Shown piece by piece: positions 52,376-61,341 of a stretch of DNA of 64,000 nt. A program made the translations under genes and the position numbers. The notes beneath the pieces are model-generated. The model was not told where the DNA came from. It saw only the letters and a list, made by a program, of their open reading frames with translations, and did not search any database. Every line of letters starts with the position of its first letter. The stretch's first letter is position 1. The stretch is taken from assembly GCA_965248815.1 (NCBI GenBank), contig CBDFKK010000008.1, forward strand, positions 2,480,001 through 2,544,000, given 5' to 3'. The DNA comes from CBDFKK01 sp965248815. GTDB taxonomy: Bacteria; Pseudomonadota; Alphaproteobacteria; SMXP01.

Positions 52376-53419
52376 ATGAATGAAATATCTCAGAGCCCCC
52401 AGCTTCCCGGCCTGCTAACGCCCAGCCATAGCTACAAACCTTTCCGCTATCCTTGGGCTTTTGATTTCTGGAAACTTCAGCAGCAAGTGCACTGGATGCC
52501 GGAAGAGGTGCCGTTGGGTGATGATTGCAAAGATTGGGCGAACAAGCTCAGCGATGCCGAACGCAATCTGCTCACTCAAATTTTTCGGTTTTTCACCCAA
52601 TCCGATGTGGAAGTGAACGACAACTATATGGAGCGCTATGCCCGCGTCTTTCGGCCGACCGAAATCAAAATGATGATGTCGTCGTTTTCCAACATGGAAA
52701 CCATACACATCGCGGCTTACGCCTTGCTGCTTGAGACCATCGGCATGCCGGAGGCGGAGTTCTCGGCCTTTCTTGAGTACGACGAAATGGCGGCTAAGCA
52801 CGACTATATGCAGGGCTTCAATGTCGACACGCCGGAAGACATTGCGCGTACACTCGCCATGTTCGGTGCCTTTACCGAAGGTCTGCAACTATTCGCCAGT
52901 TTCGCCATGCTGTTAAATTTCCCCCGCAACAATAAAATGAAGGGCATGGGGCAAATCGTAACCTGGTCGGTGCGTGACGAAAGTCTGCATTGCGAAGGTA
53001 TGATCAAGCTGTTTCACACATTTGCTCGTGAAACTGGTTGCGTGACCAAACAAGTTGAAGAACAGCTTATCGAAAGTGCTAAGACCGTAGTCGGTCTTGA
53101 AGACCGGTTCATCGACTTGGCGTTCGAAATGGGTCCCGTCGAAGGCATGACGCCGGACGACATCAAGAGCTACATTCGCTACATCTGCGACTGGCGCCTA
53201 GGCCAGCTTGAGTTGCCGAAAGTCTACGGGATCGAAAAGCATCCCTTACCGTGGCTTACGGAAATTCTGAATGGCGTCGAGCACGCAAACTTTTTTGAAG
53301 CGCGCGCCACGGAGTATTCAAAAGCCGCGACCCGCGGCGATTGGCATGGCAACGAAGGCGTCTGGGCGTCGTTCGATAAAATGCGCGAAACAACCACTGA
53401 CGCCGAGGCTGCGCACTAA
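52376..53419 (+). CDS. nrdB: Ribonucleoside-diphosphate reductase class Ia, beta subunit
   Basis: A 347-residue di-iron protein that generates the radical. The metal ligands can be placed: Asp in TQSDVEVNDNY, Glu and His in METIHIAAYALL, Glu in FTEGLQLFASF, and Glu and His in VRDESLHCEGM. The Tyr in HIAAY is seven residues after the ligand Glu, the position of the radical Tyr122 of E. coli, so this is a Tyr-radical class Ia type. No ATP-cone is attached. The stop overlaps the convergent peroxidase-like gene by 4 bases. Confidence 0.95.
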   Translation: MNEISQSPQLPGLLTPSHSYKPFRYPWAFDFWKLQQQVHWMPEEVPLGDDCKDWANKLSDAERNLLTQIFRFFTQSDVEVNDNYMERYARVFRPTEIKMMMSSFSNMETIHIAAYALLLETIGMPEAEFSAFLEYDEMAAKHDYMQGFNVDTPEDIARTLAMFGAFTEGLQLFASFAMLLNFPRNNKMKGMGQIVTWSVRDESLHCEGMIKLFHTFARETGCVTKQVEEQLIESAKTVVGLEDRFIDLAFEMGPVEGMTPDDIKSYIRYICDWRLGQLELPKVYGIEKHPLPWLTEILNGVEHANFFEARATEYSKAATRGDWHGNEGVWASFDKMRETTTDAEAAH

Positions 53420-54378
53420 TTCTGCTTCGTGGTTTCGAGCGCGGCGCGAAGTTTTTCCAGATTGAAAAGTGACTTCTCGGCTGCTTTCACGACTTCAATG
53501 CGCTGTGACACGTACTTCCTGTGCCACTCTCCCAACTCGGCGTTGGCCCCGGCGCCATCGCCTGCATCCAACAGATCTCGAATGGACCGCAGCTCCCCAC
53601 TCCACTGCTGGATATAGTCTCGTTCCTGCGCGAGTTCTTGACCCGGAAGTCGTTCGGCAATGCGCCCGAAGTGACTGCGAATGGCGAAAATGACGAACAG
53701 TGCAACTTCGCGGTCATCCTTGCGAACGGCTTGCTCCAACACTAAAAGTGAGCGCTCCAGATCGAGGAACTGGCTTTGCAAGTTGAATGAATGTCGAGGT
53801 TGTTGCAGTTGATCTTTAAGAGCACTGATGTAGGTAATAACTGCGTCGAAGATGACGGGGTCCGGTTCGCGTCCTGCAAATTCATCGACAATGACCGTAC
53901 GCGTAAAGGCCTCCAGCGACGGCTCGCGTCCGTCATGGCCGTAGGGCCCGCTTTCGGTGATGCCAACGAGCGTCGGAATTTCAATTGGGTTGAACGTGCC
54001 ATCGCCTAATACTTCGCTGAACACGGCGGTCGTCGTGTCTACCGTTCCAGGGTCGCTCGACAGGCCCGCCAAAAAGAAATTGGGATTCGACCGGCCGTTC
54101 ATGTGGCACGTTTGACATGTAAGTCCCTCCCGCGCGGCGACGCCGCCTAGAAGACCCGGACTGCGGAACGCGAGGCGGCCCAATTCAAACTCATAGGTTC
54201 CGAAATCGTCTTCGCTGATCGGTTCCGGAACAAACGTGGTCAAATGTTCGACGCGATCCGCATCGACCGACAACCATTTAAGCTCAGTGAGAATTTCATC
54301 CGCCGCCGCGGGGGAAAAAGCGGGACTGGAAGCTGCCAAAGCGGCGCAGGCCATAAGCCCGCGCCGCCAGGCGTTCAT
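53416..54378 (-). CDS. Monohaem cytochrome c peroxidase-like protein with helical tail
   Basis: A 320-residue exported haem protein. The signal is MACAALAASSPAFSPAAA. One haem site, CQTCH in GLTCQTCHMNGRSN, is seen; IPTLVGITESGPYGHDGREP corresponds to the active haem region of CCP/MauG proteins. A second CXXCH is absent, so it is a half-size, single-haem version. The last 120 residues form a long charged helical domain with no match I know. The ATG at 54378 lies 4 bases after the TPR gene stop, implying joint transcription. The function may be di-haem-like oxidation or electron carriage; uncertain. Confidence 0.72.
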   Translation of the reverse strand: MNAWRRGLMACAALAASSPAFSPAAADEILTELKWLSVDADRVEHLTTFVPEPISEDDFGTYEFELGRLAFRSPGLLGGVAAREGLTCQTCHMNGRSNPNFFLAGLSSDPGTVDTTTAVFSEVLGDGTFNPIEIPTLVGITESGPYGHDGREPSLEAFTRTVIVDEFAGREPDPVIFDAVITYISALKDQLQQPRHSFNLQSQFLDLERSLLVLEQAVRKDDREVALFVIFAIRSHFGRIAERLPGQELAQERDYIQQWSGELRSIRDLLDAGDGAGANAELGEWHRKYVSQRIEVVKAAEKSLFNLEKLRAALETTKQN

Positions 54379-54382
54379 AAAG

Positions 54383-55330
54383 TTAGCCGCCAATCGTCGA
54401 CTTATGCTCGTCGATCAAGGCTTTGAGATCTTCATATTGGGTGCACGCGAAAGTGCAGATCCGATCGAGTTTGGCCAATTGATTTTCGGCTCTGTCGATC
54501 TGTCCGAGCTCGATATAGAGCTCGCCCAAATATTCGGTCGCGCCCGCATGATTGGGGCTGATCGCCAATGCGGTCTGATAGTAATTCAGCGCCGCGTCAT
54601 AATCGCCAAGCTTGCGATGGCTGAAGCCCAAATAGTTAAGCACGTCGGCATTTTCCGGATCGGATTCATGCATGGTGCGGAGCACGTCGATGGCGGCCCA
54701 ATAGTCGCCCACATTTACGTGGCGTACTGCCTGCTGATAGGTCTGGTCCGCTTTGCTTGGTGATAAGAGCGCTTGAGGCTCGGTGCCGTCGCCATATGCG
54801 GTAATAGCCGTCTGCAGCGCATCGTAAGTGCTTTGCAGCTCTTCCGGGTTCGGGCACGGATCCGCACAATTGTCTTTCAATAGACCCAGAGCGGACAATT
54901 GTTCGTTGGCTTTATCGACTTCGTCGAAGTGCAGATAAACGATGCCCAAATACTGCCACGCACCCGGCAACACCGTGTTGTCGTCAATCGCTTTTTCGAG
55001 CGACTTGCGGGCGCCTTTGTAGTTTGCTAGTTCGACTTGCACCATGCCTAAGTAGGCCCGTGCATCGCCGTCGTTGCTACGGCCTTTGACGACCTTCTTG
55101 AAAGATTTTTCTGCTGCCTCCCAGTCGCCCGCTTCAAATGACGTCAGCCCATTCTTGTAATCTTCTTTGACGTCTACCTGGCTGCTCGACGAGCCACCGC
55201 CCGACGGACCTGCACTCGGCGTCGGCGCACCGCCGCCGCCACTTGGTGCGGCGATCACTTGGCCAAAAGTGGCGAGCGATAGGCTCAGCGCTAAACCTAA
55301 AACCGCTGCAAAACCGAAATTTTTCATCAT
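54383..55330 (-). CDS. Exported TPR protein
   Basis: A 315-residue protein. A signal peptide (LSLSLATFGQVIAAPSGGGG) is followed by a low-complexity Gly/Ser/Pro segment and five or more tetratricopeptide repeats, such as GDYDAALNYYQTALAISPNH and KGARKSLEKAIDDNTVLPGA. Cys pairs in NCADPCPNPEE and RICTFACTQYE could be disulphides. TPR proteins scaffold others; with the haem protein immediately downstream it may serve as its periplasmic partner. The upstream 250 bases contain a three-way-junction-like element. Confidence 0.82.
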   Translation of the reverse strand: MMKNFGFAAVLGLALSLSLATFGQVIAAPSGGGGAPTPSAGPSGGGSSSSQVDVKEDYKNGLTSFEAGDWEAAEKSFKKVVKGRSNDGDARAYLGMVQVELANYKGARKSLEKAIDDNTVLPGAWQYLGIVYLHFDEVDKANEQLSALGLLKDNCADPCPNPEELQSTYDALQTAITAYGDGTEPQALLSPSKADQTYQQAVRHVNVGDYWAAIDVLRTMHESDPENADVLNYLGFSHRKLGDYDAALNYYQTALAISPNHAGATEYLGELYIELGQIDRAENQLAKLDRICTFACTQYEDLKALIDEHKSTIGG

Positions 55331-55452
55331 GCATCCTCTCTTGGGGTAACCCGGGCCTATCCTAGCGCAAGGGAGGTAGAAGTCGACCGGGGAGAGTCAC
55401 AAGTTCGTTATCGGCTTTCGGCTCATGGCAAGCCAAGTGAATGTGACCGAAA

Positions 55453-55544
55453 AGTCAGTGAAGGTCCCGGCTTGGGGAGAAGGCAGGTGAAGCCGGGACT
55501 GGATTGCCGACGTTGGGGGGACAACATGTCGGCGCTCACTGACT
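55453..55544. other. Three-stem structured element, possible ncRNA or small mobile repeat
   Basis: Three perfect or near-perfect stems nest in 92 bases. Outer: AGTCAGTGA (55453-55461) with TCACTGACT (55536-55544), 9 bp. Second: GTCCCGGCTT (55464-55473) with AAGCCGGGAC (55490-55499), 10 bp. Third: GCCGACGTTG (55506-55515) with CAAC-AT-GTCGGC (55522-55533), 10 bp with a 2-base bulge. Junction strands are 2, 6 and 2 bases. It lies between the EF-hand and TPR genes. It could be a leader RNA, a 3' element with TTTT on the minus strand, or a MITE/REP-like repeat with 9-bp terminal inverted repeats flanked by AA. Confidence 0.6.
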
Positions 55545-55585
55545 AATGATTTTGCGCGCAGAGCTGAAGTCCGGATCGGTAAATT

Positions 55586-56068
55586 TCAGCGTGGGCCCCG
55601 GCCAAAGATACCACGGCCTCTCGGACCCATTTCATCTGGCGTGACTTCGCCGTCGTCGTTTTCGTCAAGGCGTGGCACCAGATTGGCCGTTGGCGCGTCA
55701 AATTCCTCTGACGTGACGTTACCGCTGCCGTCATCATCAAAGGATTGAAAGCGATCAACCATTCGTGGCCGTGATTGCTCTCGCCAAAGAGGTTCATATT
55801 CTTCGAGCGACAAACTGCCGTCGCCGTTGCTGTCATATTGTTCAAAGCTTTGAGTGCGAGTTGCGTCGATTTCTTTCTGTGTGACTGCCCCATCACTATT
55901 GGCGTCAAACTGTTCAATTATGCGACCTGGTCCCCCACTCACGCCTCTGCGGCCGAAGCCATCACGGGCATCTGTGCTGCTTGTCGCGCCTGCTGAAACA
56001 AGTATTGCGACGGCCAGCACGAGCAAAAGGACAGCGAAGCTAAAAGCGACGTTTTCGAATTTTGCCAT
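55586..56068 (-). CDS. Exported EF-hand calcium-binding protein
   Basis: A 160-residue protein with an N-terminal hydrophobic segment (FSFAVLLLVLAVAILVSAGA) that may be a signal or an anchor. Four EF-hand loops follow: DANSDGAVTQKE, DSNGDGSLSLEE, DDDGSGNVTSEE and DENDDGEVTPDE, each with Asp at 1, acidic or polar residues at 3 and 5, Gly at 6 and Glu at 12. The tail is Gly/Arg-rich. It is probably a periplasmic Ca sensor or buffer. It is followed downstream by the three-stem element. Confidence 0.88.
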   Translation of the reverse strand: MAKFENVAFSFAVLLLVLAVAILVSAGATSSTDARDGFGRRGVSGGPGRIIEQFDANSDGAVTQKEIDATRTQSFEQYDSNGDGSLSLEEYEPLWREQSRPRMVDRFQSFDDDGSGNVTSEEFDAPTANLVPRLDENDDGEVTPDEMGPRGRGIFGRGPR

Positions 56069-56243
56069 GAGTTTTTCTCCTTAAGTTCGATAAATGCCCA
56101 ACCTTCGAAAGTTCAACGGCAGAGGCTTCTAAATCCGTCGCAATGACTTAAGGGCGTCAATTCTTTTTCCAATTCATCCGGCCAAAGTCGTAACATTGGG
56201 TCAATCTTGCTCGCATCAGCGGCCCACTGAGGAGACATTCGGC

Positions 56244-57647
56244 ATGTTTAAGCGAAGGGAATTACTCAAAGGCGCCACGGCATTGGGCGCGGCGATGCTA
56301 GTCACCGGCTGTGCGCCAGGGAAATCGATCCTACCGTTCGGACCGTCATCCGCTGACATCAATGTTGAGATACCGCCTCAACTAAGCGGCCGCATGTTGG
56401 TCAACAAAGCCCGCGCCTATGATGTGCTGGCACAAGAGGGCGTCGATGGTCTGATCGCGGTATCGGATCCGAATGTCTACTACTTGAGTAATACAGTTCC
56501 CGTGATGACTAAAATGCGGCGCGAGTACACTTCGTTCGCGACATTCGCTGCCAATCCCGATGAGCCTAGTTTTCTTGTGACGTCTTCAGCACAGAGCTGG
56601 GATATCGCCAATGGGGAACGTGAAGTGCCGGATGTCATGACCTATTCCGGTCCGGCAAATTGGCAGGACTATCTCGATGCTGATGCAGGCCGCCTGACTG
56701 AAGAACCGGAATCGGCACGTCGCGGTTATGGCGTCATGAAGGGCGCAACGTTCACCACGAGAGAGCAGGCTTGGGTAGATGCGCAGGCGGACAATTTGGA
56801 TAATGCCGCGCCGACGGCCGTATGGGCTCTTGCCCGCGCACTGAAAGAATCGGGATTGGCCAAGGGACGTATTGCTGTCGATGATATGAATGTTGCGGCG
56901 ATGTTGAAAGACATCGGCATGAGCGACATTCAATTTGTCCCAGGTACCAATATCTTTAAAAAGATACGCATGATTAAATCCGATGCTGAGCTCGAACTCA
57001 TTCGCGTCGGCGCAGAAAATAATGCGCAAGCGGCCCTCGCGTCGATCAACGCAATTGAAGAGGGAATGACATTTCCCGAATTTGAGCGCCGATTCATGAC
57101 AGAAGCTGCGTCGCGGGGGAATGAGTTGGTGTTCGTTTTGGCGGGTGTAACGTTGGGTCTCTTGCCAAATGGTGAGGTCAAGCGCGGAGAACCGATTCTC
57201 GTAGATGCCGTCAGCCGTTTTCACGGTTATATGGGGGACTTTGCCCGAACTGTTGTCGTTGGTGATCCATCGCCAGAAATCATAAAGCGTGCGGCGGCAA
57301 ATAAGATCGGGCGGGACGTCGCATTCGATATGATCAGGGAAGGCGTGCGCTATTCTGAAGTCGTTGAAGCTACGAAAGCTGCCATGATCAAGGCCGGCAT
57401 GCCGGAATACGCTTTAATTGTGAGTCCTCATTCCGTCGGTCTTCAGCACACGGACGAACCAAGCCGCGATGGTTATCCGTTTGGCGTTAAAGACGATCTC
57501 GTTTTGACAGAAAACATGACGATTACAGTTGACTTGCCCTACATCGAAGTGGGCTGGGGCGCCGGTCACAACGAGGACTTAATCCGAGTTACCAAAACGG
57601 GATTCGAACCGCTCAATACGATCGGTGACCCGCTGATCGTCGTCTGA
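56244..57647 (+). CDS. M24-family Xaa-Pro dipeptidase-like lipoprotein
   Basis: A 467-residue pita-bread metallopeptidase. The start at ATG 56244 has GAGGAGA eight bases upstream and begins a twin-arginine-like lipoprotein signal (FKRRELLKGATALGAAMLVT, Cys at the lipobox VTGC). The creatinase-like N-domain (about 50-200) is followed by the catalytic domain. The five metal ligands are likely Asp in VDAVSRFHGYMGDFARTV (two Asp), His in SPHSVGLQH, and Glu in VDLPYIEVGW and GHNEDLIRV. It is unusual in being exported and lipid-anchored; most relatives are cytosolic. Confidence 0.85.
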   Translation: MFKRRELLKGATALGAAMLVTGCAPGKSILPFGPSSADINVEIPPQLSGRMLVNKARAYDVLAQEGVDGLIAVSDPNVYYLSNTVPVMTKMRREYTSFATFAANPDEPSFLVTSSAQSWDIANGEREVPDVMTYSGPANWQDYLDADAGRLTEEPESARRGYGVMKGATFTTREQAWVDAQADNLDNAAPTAVWALARALKESGLAKGRIAVDDMNVAAMLKDIGMSDIQFVPGTNIFKKIRMIKSDAELELIRVGAENNAQAALASINAIEEGMTFPEFERRFMTEAASRGNELVFVLAGVTLGLLPNGEVKRGEPILVDAVSRFHGYMGDFARTVVVGDPSPEIIKRAAANKIGRDVAFDMIREGVRYSEVVEATKAAMIKAGMPEYALIVSPHSVGLQHTDEPSRDGYPFGVKDDLVLTENMTITVDLPYIEVGWGAGHNEDLIRVTKTGFEPLNTIGDPLIVV

Positions 57648-57663
57648 ATCCAGGGAAAAACTG

Positions 57664-58086
57664 ATGGCAAAAGGACTCGATCAACCATTATCCGAGCTCT
57701 ACGAGCGCCGTCAGCGCGAAGCCTTGCTGACGGCGCTGGCTTCCGCGTTCGCGCTTATTGCCTGTGCTGACAATCAACTGGACCGGCGCGAAATCGACCG
57801 GTTTTTCGAAGTCGTGCGTTCGACCGATAAGCTCGCGAGCCTTGATCTTCGCAAAATTGAAAAAGAGTTTACCGGCATAACGCAGGCTTTGATCGAAGAC
57901 TATGCAGCCGCCCGGGAAGAGGCATTAGCTAATATCGCTAAAATGAAGCGCGATAAGGACGACGTCGACATTGTTCTATCGGCCTCGCAAATCGCGATCG
58001 TCGCCGACGAGCGTCTTGAAGATTCGGAAGAAACAGTCCTCAAGGATATCTGCGAGGCGTTAGGCGTCGATCCCACGTCGTACTAG
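57664..58086 (+). CDS. TerB-like protein
   Basis: A 140-residue all-helical soluble protein. The pattern LASAFALIACADNQLDRREI, with acidic positions at the first and last helix ends (IAIVADERLEDSEETVLKDI), matches the TerB/DjlA N-terminal fold, which binds metal through paired acidic sites. The function is unknown outside tellurite-resistance clusters, and no other ter gene is near. It begins 17 bases after the M24 peptidase and is probably cotranscribed with it. Confidence 0.7.
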   Translation: MAKGLDQPLSELYERRQREALLTALASAFALIACADNQLDRREIDRFFEVVRSTDKLASLDLRKIEKEFTGITQALIEDYAAAREEALANIAKMKRDKDDVDIVLSASQIAIVADERLEDSEETVLKDICEALGVDPTSY

Positions 58087-58103
58087 GCCTCAAAGATAAA
58101 TCT

Positions 58104-60164
58104 CTAAAAGTGCAAATTCAGCCCGCCTTCAAAGGCGCGGGTCTCGCCGGGGAAATAGCGCTCTGAGTCGAAGAAGAAGTCGGCGCGCTCCGCGTAGGCT
58201 TCGTTCGTGAGGTTGCGGCCGGTGAAAAACACATCAACGTTTTCGTTTGCCTGCCAAACAAGCCGCACGTTTAAGAGGTCGTGTCCCGGATAGTCGTGAA
58301 GATTGGACGCGTCAGTATAATAGCGCCCGACATGGGTCCATTCGATTTCGCCGCGGATTGTCTCTAGGGGCCGCCAAATGAGCCTAACGTTACTGGTCAC
58401 ACGCGGCGCGGTATCCACATCATTGCCTGCTGAAATAGATTCCGTCGAGTTGGCCGTGACCAAATTCGTGAAATTATACGTGTGCCGCGCGTAGGTTGCG
58501 GCAGCGGCCAAGTCGAGGGTTTCGTGAAGGGGAATCACAACTTCAAGTTCGACTCCCTTGTGCTTGGTCTTACCATTCGGCACGTTGAACCCGTCAGTAT
58601 CGCGGAAGAAGAAATTGCGCTTGGTCATATAGAATGCGGCGGCTTGGTACGCTACGCCGGCGATTTCTCCCCGGGCGCCAATTTCGATGCTGTCGAGCTT
58701 TTCTTCTTTGATATCTCCGACCACTTGATTGATTTGCAGGCGGTAAAGATCGGTGGTCTGCGGCGCCCTGGCGCCCCGTGCGTAATTGACAAAGAGCGAC
58801 GTGTCTGGACGTACGTCCCATACGACCCCCAACTTCGGCGTCACGACAGAGTACGAGTCTGTGCGGTCCGCGGGACGTTGAAATCGTCCGACAGTGTCGC
58901 TGGCCAGATTGTTGTCATAGTCATAGTGGGTATATTCCCAGCGCACGCCGCCAACAACGCGCAAGGTTTCCGTCGCCTGCCACTCTGCATGACCATATAG
59001 CGCGGCAACAATGGCGGTCACGTCAAAGTCGTAATGTGGGCCTTGGGTGAAGCTGCCAAAGCTCGGCAGCGACTGCGTCTCTCTTAGGAAGCCGTCGGTT
59101 GCTTCGAAATCCGCGCCGATGGTCACTTCGCTCGAATCATCGAACGACCACAACAAAGAGGTTAGGGCGCCAATGCTTTTGTGTCCGTTCTCTTCCAACG
59201 CCTGGCTGGGCAAGAAGTGCATCAAGAAATCCATTTCATTGATGCGGCCAAACGGTGTGACCGACAGCGTCAGCTGATCAGACAGATCATGATCAACGCG
59301 CACGGCGGCGCGCAAGGCGCGGGTATCGCGAAATGCTTCCGGGTTGGGGTTTGTACGTGCTAAAGCGCGGTCCAGATAGGCGTCCGGTCCGCGAATGAAA
59401 CCGGCAGTTTCTTGGTTCAAATTGTGACCCGCCAGGGTCGCGCGCACCCGCGTTTCACCACCGTCGAAATCGTAACGCAGCGTAGCTTTTTGTTGATCAA
59501 GTCCAGACTCCCCTCTGAAGCCGGCTTCGCTGGTCAGCGTCATCCCCGCGAAAACACCATGGCTGCCCTGGCTGCCGGTTACGGATGCTCTCAGCTGTCC
59601 ACGGTCGAAACTGCCCCACGACCCCTCGAGCATGGCAGCGAAGTCCGCGGCAGGAGTCGGCGTCAGAATATTGATCAATCCATGTACCGCGTTGGAGCCA
59701 TAAAGGGCGTTACCCGGGCCGCGTACCACTTCGATGCCGCCGGCTAGTTCACTATGAGCTTCGAACAGGCCATTGACGTTGGCAAAGCCTGCGGCGCGTA
59801 GAGGCACGCCATCTTCCAAATAAAGAAATGAACCTGCCCCGGCGCCGGCCGTCAGAACGGGCGAGCGAATCGCCGTTAAATGTTCCTGGCCATTTCCTCT
59901 TTGGATATTGAGGCCCGGCAAACGGTTGATCGCTTCGCTGACATGATCGACCCGCAGGAAGTCGACTTCGTCTTGGTTCAAAACCGACAAATTGCTCGCC
60001 AAATCGCTAAGGGACTTATCGCGTCGGCTGGTTGTCACCGTCAATTGAGTGAAGTAGGGGGCGGCTGTGGCGCCCGGTTCTCCCGTGACGGTTTGGGCCA
60101 GAAGCGGCGCAAACCCAAAGGCAACCCACGCGCCCGCTGCAGCCGAAATCTTAAGTAAACTCAT
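58104..60164 (-). CDS. TonB-dependent receptor
   Basis: A 686-residue outer-membrane receptor. A signal peptide (MSLLKISAAAGAWVAFGFAP) is followed by the plug domain (about 45-165), with VSEAINRLPGLNIQRGNG, GSFLYLEDGVPLRAAGF and VRGPGNALYGSNAVHGLINI, then a 22-strand type barrel ending in aromatic RAFEGGLNLHF. A TonB box cannot be placed with confidence. The substrate is unknown; it lies after meaB, which is B12-linked, but I find no cobalamin riboswitch upstream and no btu genes. Confidence 0.92.
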   Translation of the reverse strand: MSLLKISAAAGAWVAFGFAPLLAQTVTGEPGATAAPYFTQLTVTTSRRDKSLSDLASNLSVLNQDEVDFLRVDHVSEAINRLPGLNIQRGNGQEHLTAIRSPVLTAGAGAGSFLYLEDGVPLRAAGFANVNGLFEAHSELAGGIEVVRGPGNALYGSNAVHGLINILTPTPAADFAAMLEGSWGSFDRGQLRASVTGSQGSHGVFAGMTLTSEAGFRGESGLDQQKATLRYDFDGGETRVRATLAGHNLNQETAGFIRGPDAYLDRALARTNPNPEAFRDTRALRAAVRVDHDLSDQLTLSVTPFGRINEMDFLMHFLPSQALEENGHKSIGALTSLLWSFDDSSEVTIGADFEATDGFLRETQSLPSFGSFTQGPHYDFDVTAIVAALYGHAEWQATETLRVVGGVRWEYTHYDYDNNLASDTVGRFQRPADRTDSYSVVTPKLGVVWDVRPDTSLFVNYARGARAPQTTDLYRLQINQVVGDIKEEKLDSIEIGARGEIAGVAYQAAAFYMTKRNFFFRDTDGFNVPNGKTKHKGVELEVVIPLHETLDLAAAATYARHTYNFTNLVTANSTESISAGNDVDTAPRVTSNVRLIWRPLETIRGEIEWTHVGRYYTDASNLHDYPGHDLLNVRLVWQANENVDVFFTGRNLTNEAYAERADFFFDSERYFPGETRAFEGGLNLHF

Positions 60165-60293
60165 ACGCCCCCGCTTAGGCCGACAGTGCCACTATCGCGC
60201 CGCCGGTCACTTTAGGGATCTTTGTCCCAAGGAGGATGAAAGAGCAAGGGCCCCACCTCACAATGAACGCGACGTCTCGTCGCCCTCACCCAG

Positions 60294-61256
60294 TCAAAGT
60301 TTGGCTTTGCGCAGGAGTTTCGCCGTTGCTTTGTCAAAATCAAGCTTTCCATCGAGGACAGCTTTTGACAATTCATCGAGTTCTCCTTCGGGCAACAATG
60401 CGATTTTATCGTCGAGCATTTGGCCGGCAGCGCGTATTAGTAGGCGCCTGAGGCGCGCGCGTGACGCATCGGCACGGCCCTTCTTGTCAAGTTTGCTGCC
60501 CATATTGGCGATCGTGTCGGCAAGTTCCTTAATGCCGTCACCGCGCGTAGCGACGGTTTTTATGACCGGCGTGTCCTTGCGTGAGGTCATCCGCAGACGG
60601 AGCATAGCGTCGAGTTGCATTGCCGTGAGATCCGCTGCTGGCAAGTCTGCCTTGTTGACGACCAAAATATCGGCAATTTCTAGAATGCCAGCCTTTATGG
60701 CTTGGATATCGTCACCCAGCCCCGGCACGTTGATGACGACTTTGACATGAGCCAAATCAGCAATGTCAATTTCGCTTTGGCCGGTTCCAACGGTTTCGAC
60801 AATGATTACGTTCCAGCCTGCAGCGTCGAGGATATCAATGATGCGATGCATATGAGCGTTGAGGCCACCAAGGTGACCACCGGATGCAAACGAACGAATG
60901 AAGACGCCATCATCGCCGCCGTGGTCCGTCATCCGCAGCCGGTCTCCCAAGATTGATCCTCCCGATATCGGGCTTGAGGGATCGACGGCAGCTACGGCGA
61001 CCGTTTTGTCGCGGCGGCGGAGTTCACTCACATAGGCATTAATAAGAGTCGATTTACCGCAGCCAGGTGGGCCGGTGAATCCCACAACGACGCCATTGCC
61101 AACATGCTCTTGCATGGGAGTGTGAAGTTCGGCGCCCGGCCCAAGCTTGCTTTCCATCAGCGTCAGGGCTTTGGCCAAAGCGCGGCGGTCGCCGGCAATT
61201 AAGTCACTTGCCAGTTTGTTCGGTTTGATCGATGCAGCGGTCTTGGCCTTTGACAT
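60294..61256 (-). CDS. meaB: Methylmalonyl-CoA mutase-associated GTPase MeaB
   Basis: A 320-residue G3E-family GTPase that protects B12-dependent mutases and gates cobalamin loading. Walker A is GFTGPPGCGKSTLINA; the switch region is SGGSILGDRLRMTDHG; then VIIVETVGTGQSEIDIADL, the NKxD motif in LVVNKADLPAADL, and a helical C-terminus for dimerisation. I chose the ATG at 61256 (MSKAKTAAS); the frame upstream to 61484 is low-quality sequence. No mutase is encoded in the window. It lies upstream of the TonB receptor on the same strand. Confidence 0.92.
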   Translation of the reverse strand: MSKAKTAASIKPNKLASDLIAGDRRALAKALTLMESKLGPGAELHTPMQEHVGNGVVVGFTGPPGCGKSTLINAYVSELRRRDKTVAVAAVDPSSPISGGSILGDRLRMTDHGGDDGVFIRSFASGGHLGGLNAHMHRIIDILDAAGWNVIIVETVGTGQSEIDIADLAHVKVVINVPGLGDDIQAIKAGILEIADILVVNKADLPAADLTAMQLDAMLRLRMTSRKDTPVIKTVATRGDGIKELADTIANMGSKLDKKGRADASRARLRRLLIRAAGQMLDDKIALLPEGELDELSKAVLDGKLDFDKATAKLLRKAKL

Positions 61257-61341
61257 AGCCTCCGGCGGGCTTCTCGTGTTTGAATAACAAGTCCAAATCC
61301 TATCGCACGAGTGTGACCAATGCCTTGCCAGATTTCTGCCC

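Noticed and set aside
60165..60293. Possible cobalamin riboswitch before the TonB receptor
   Set aside because: Only short hairpins such as GGGA/TCCC are seen; the conserved B12-box sequence is missing and the space is too short for the full riboswitch.
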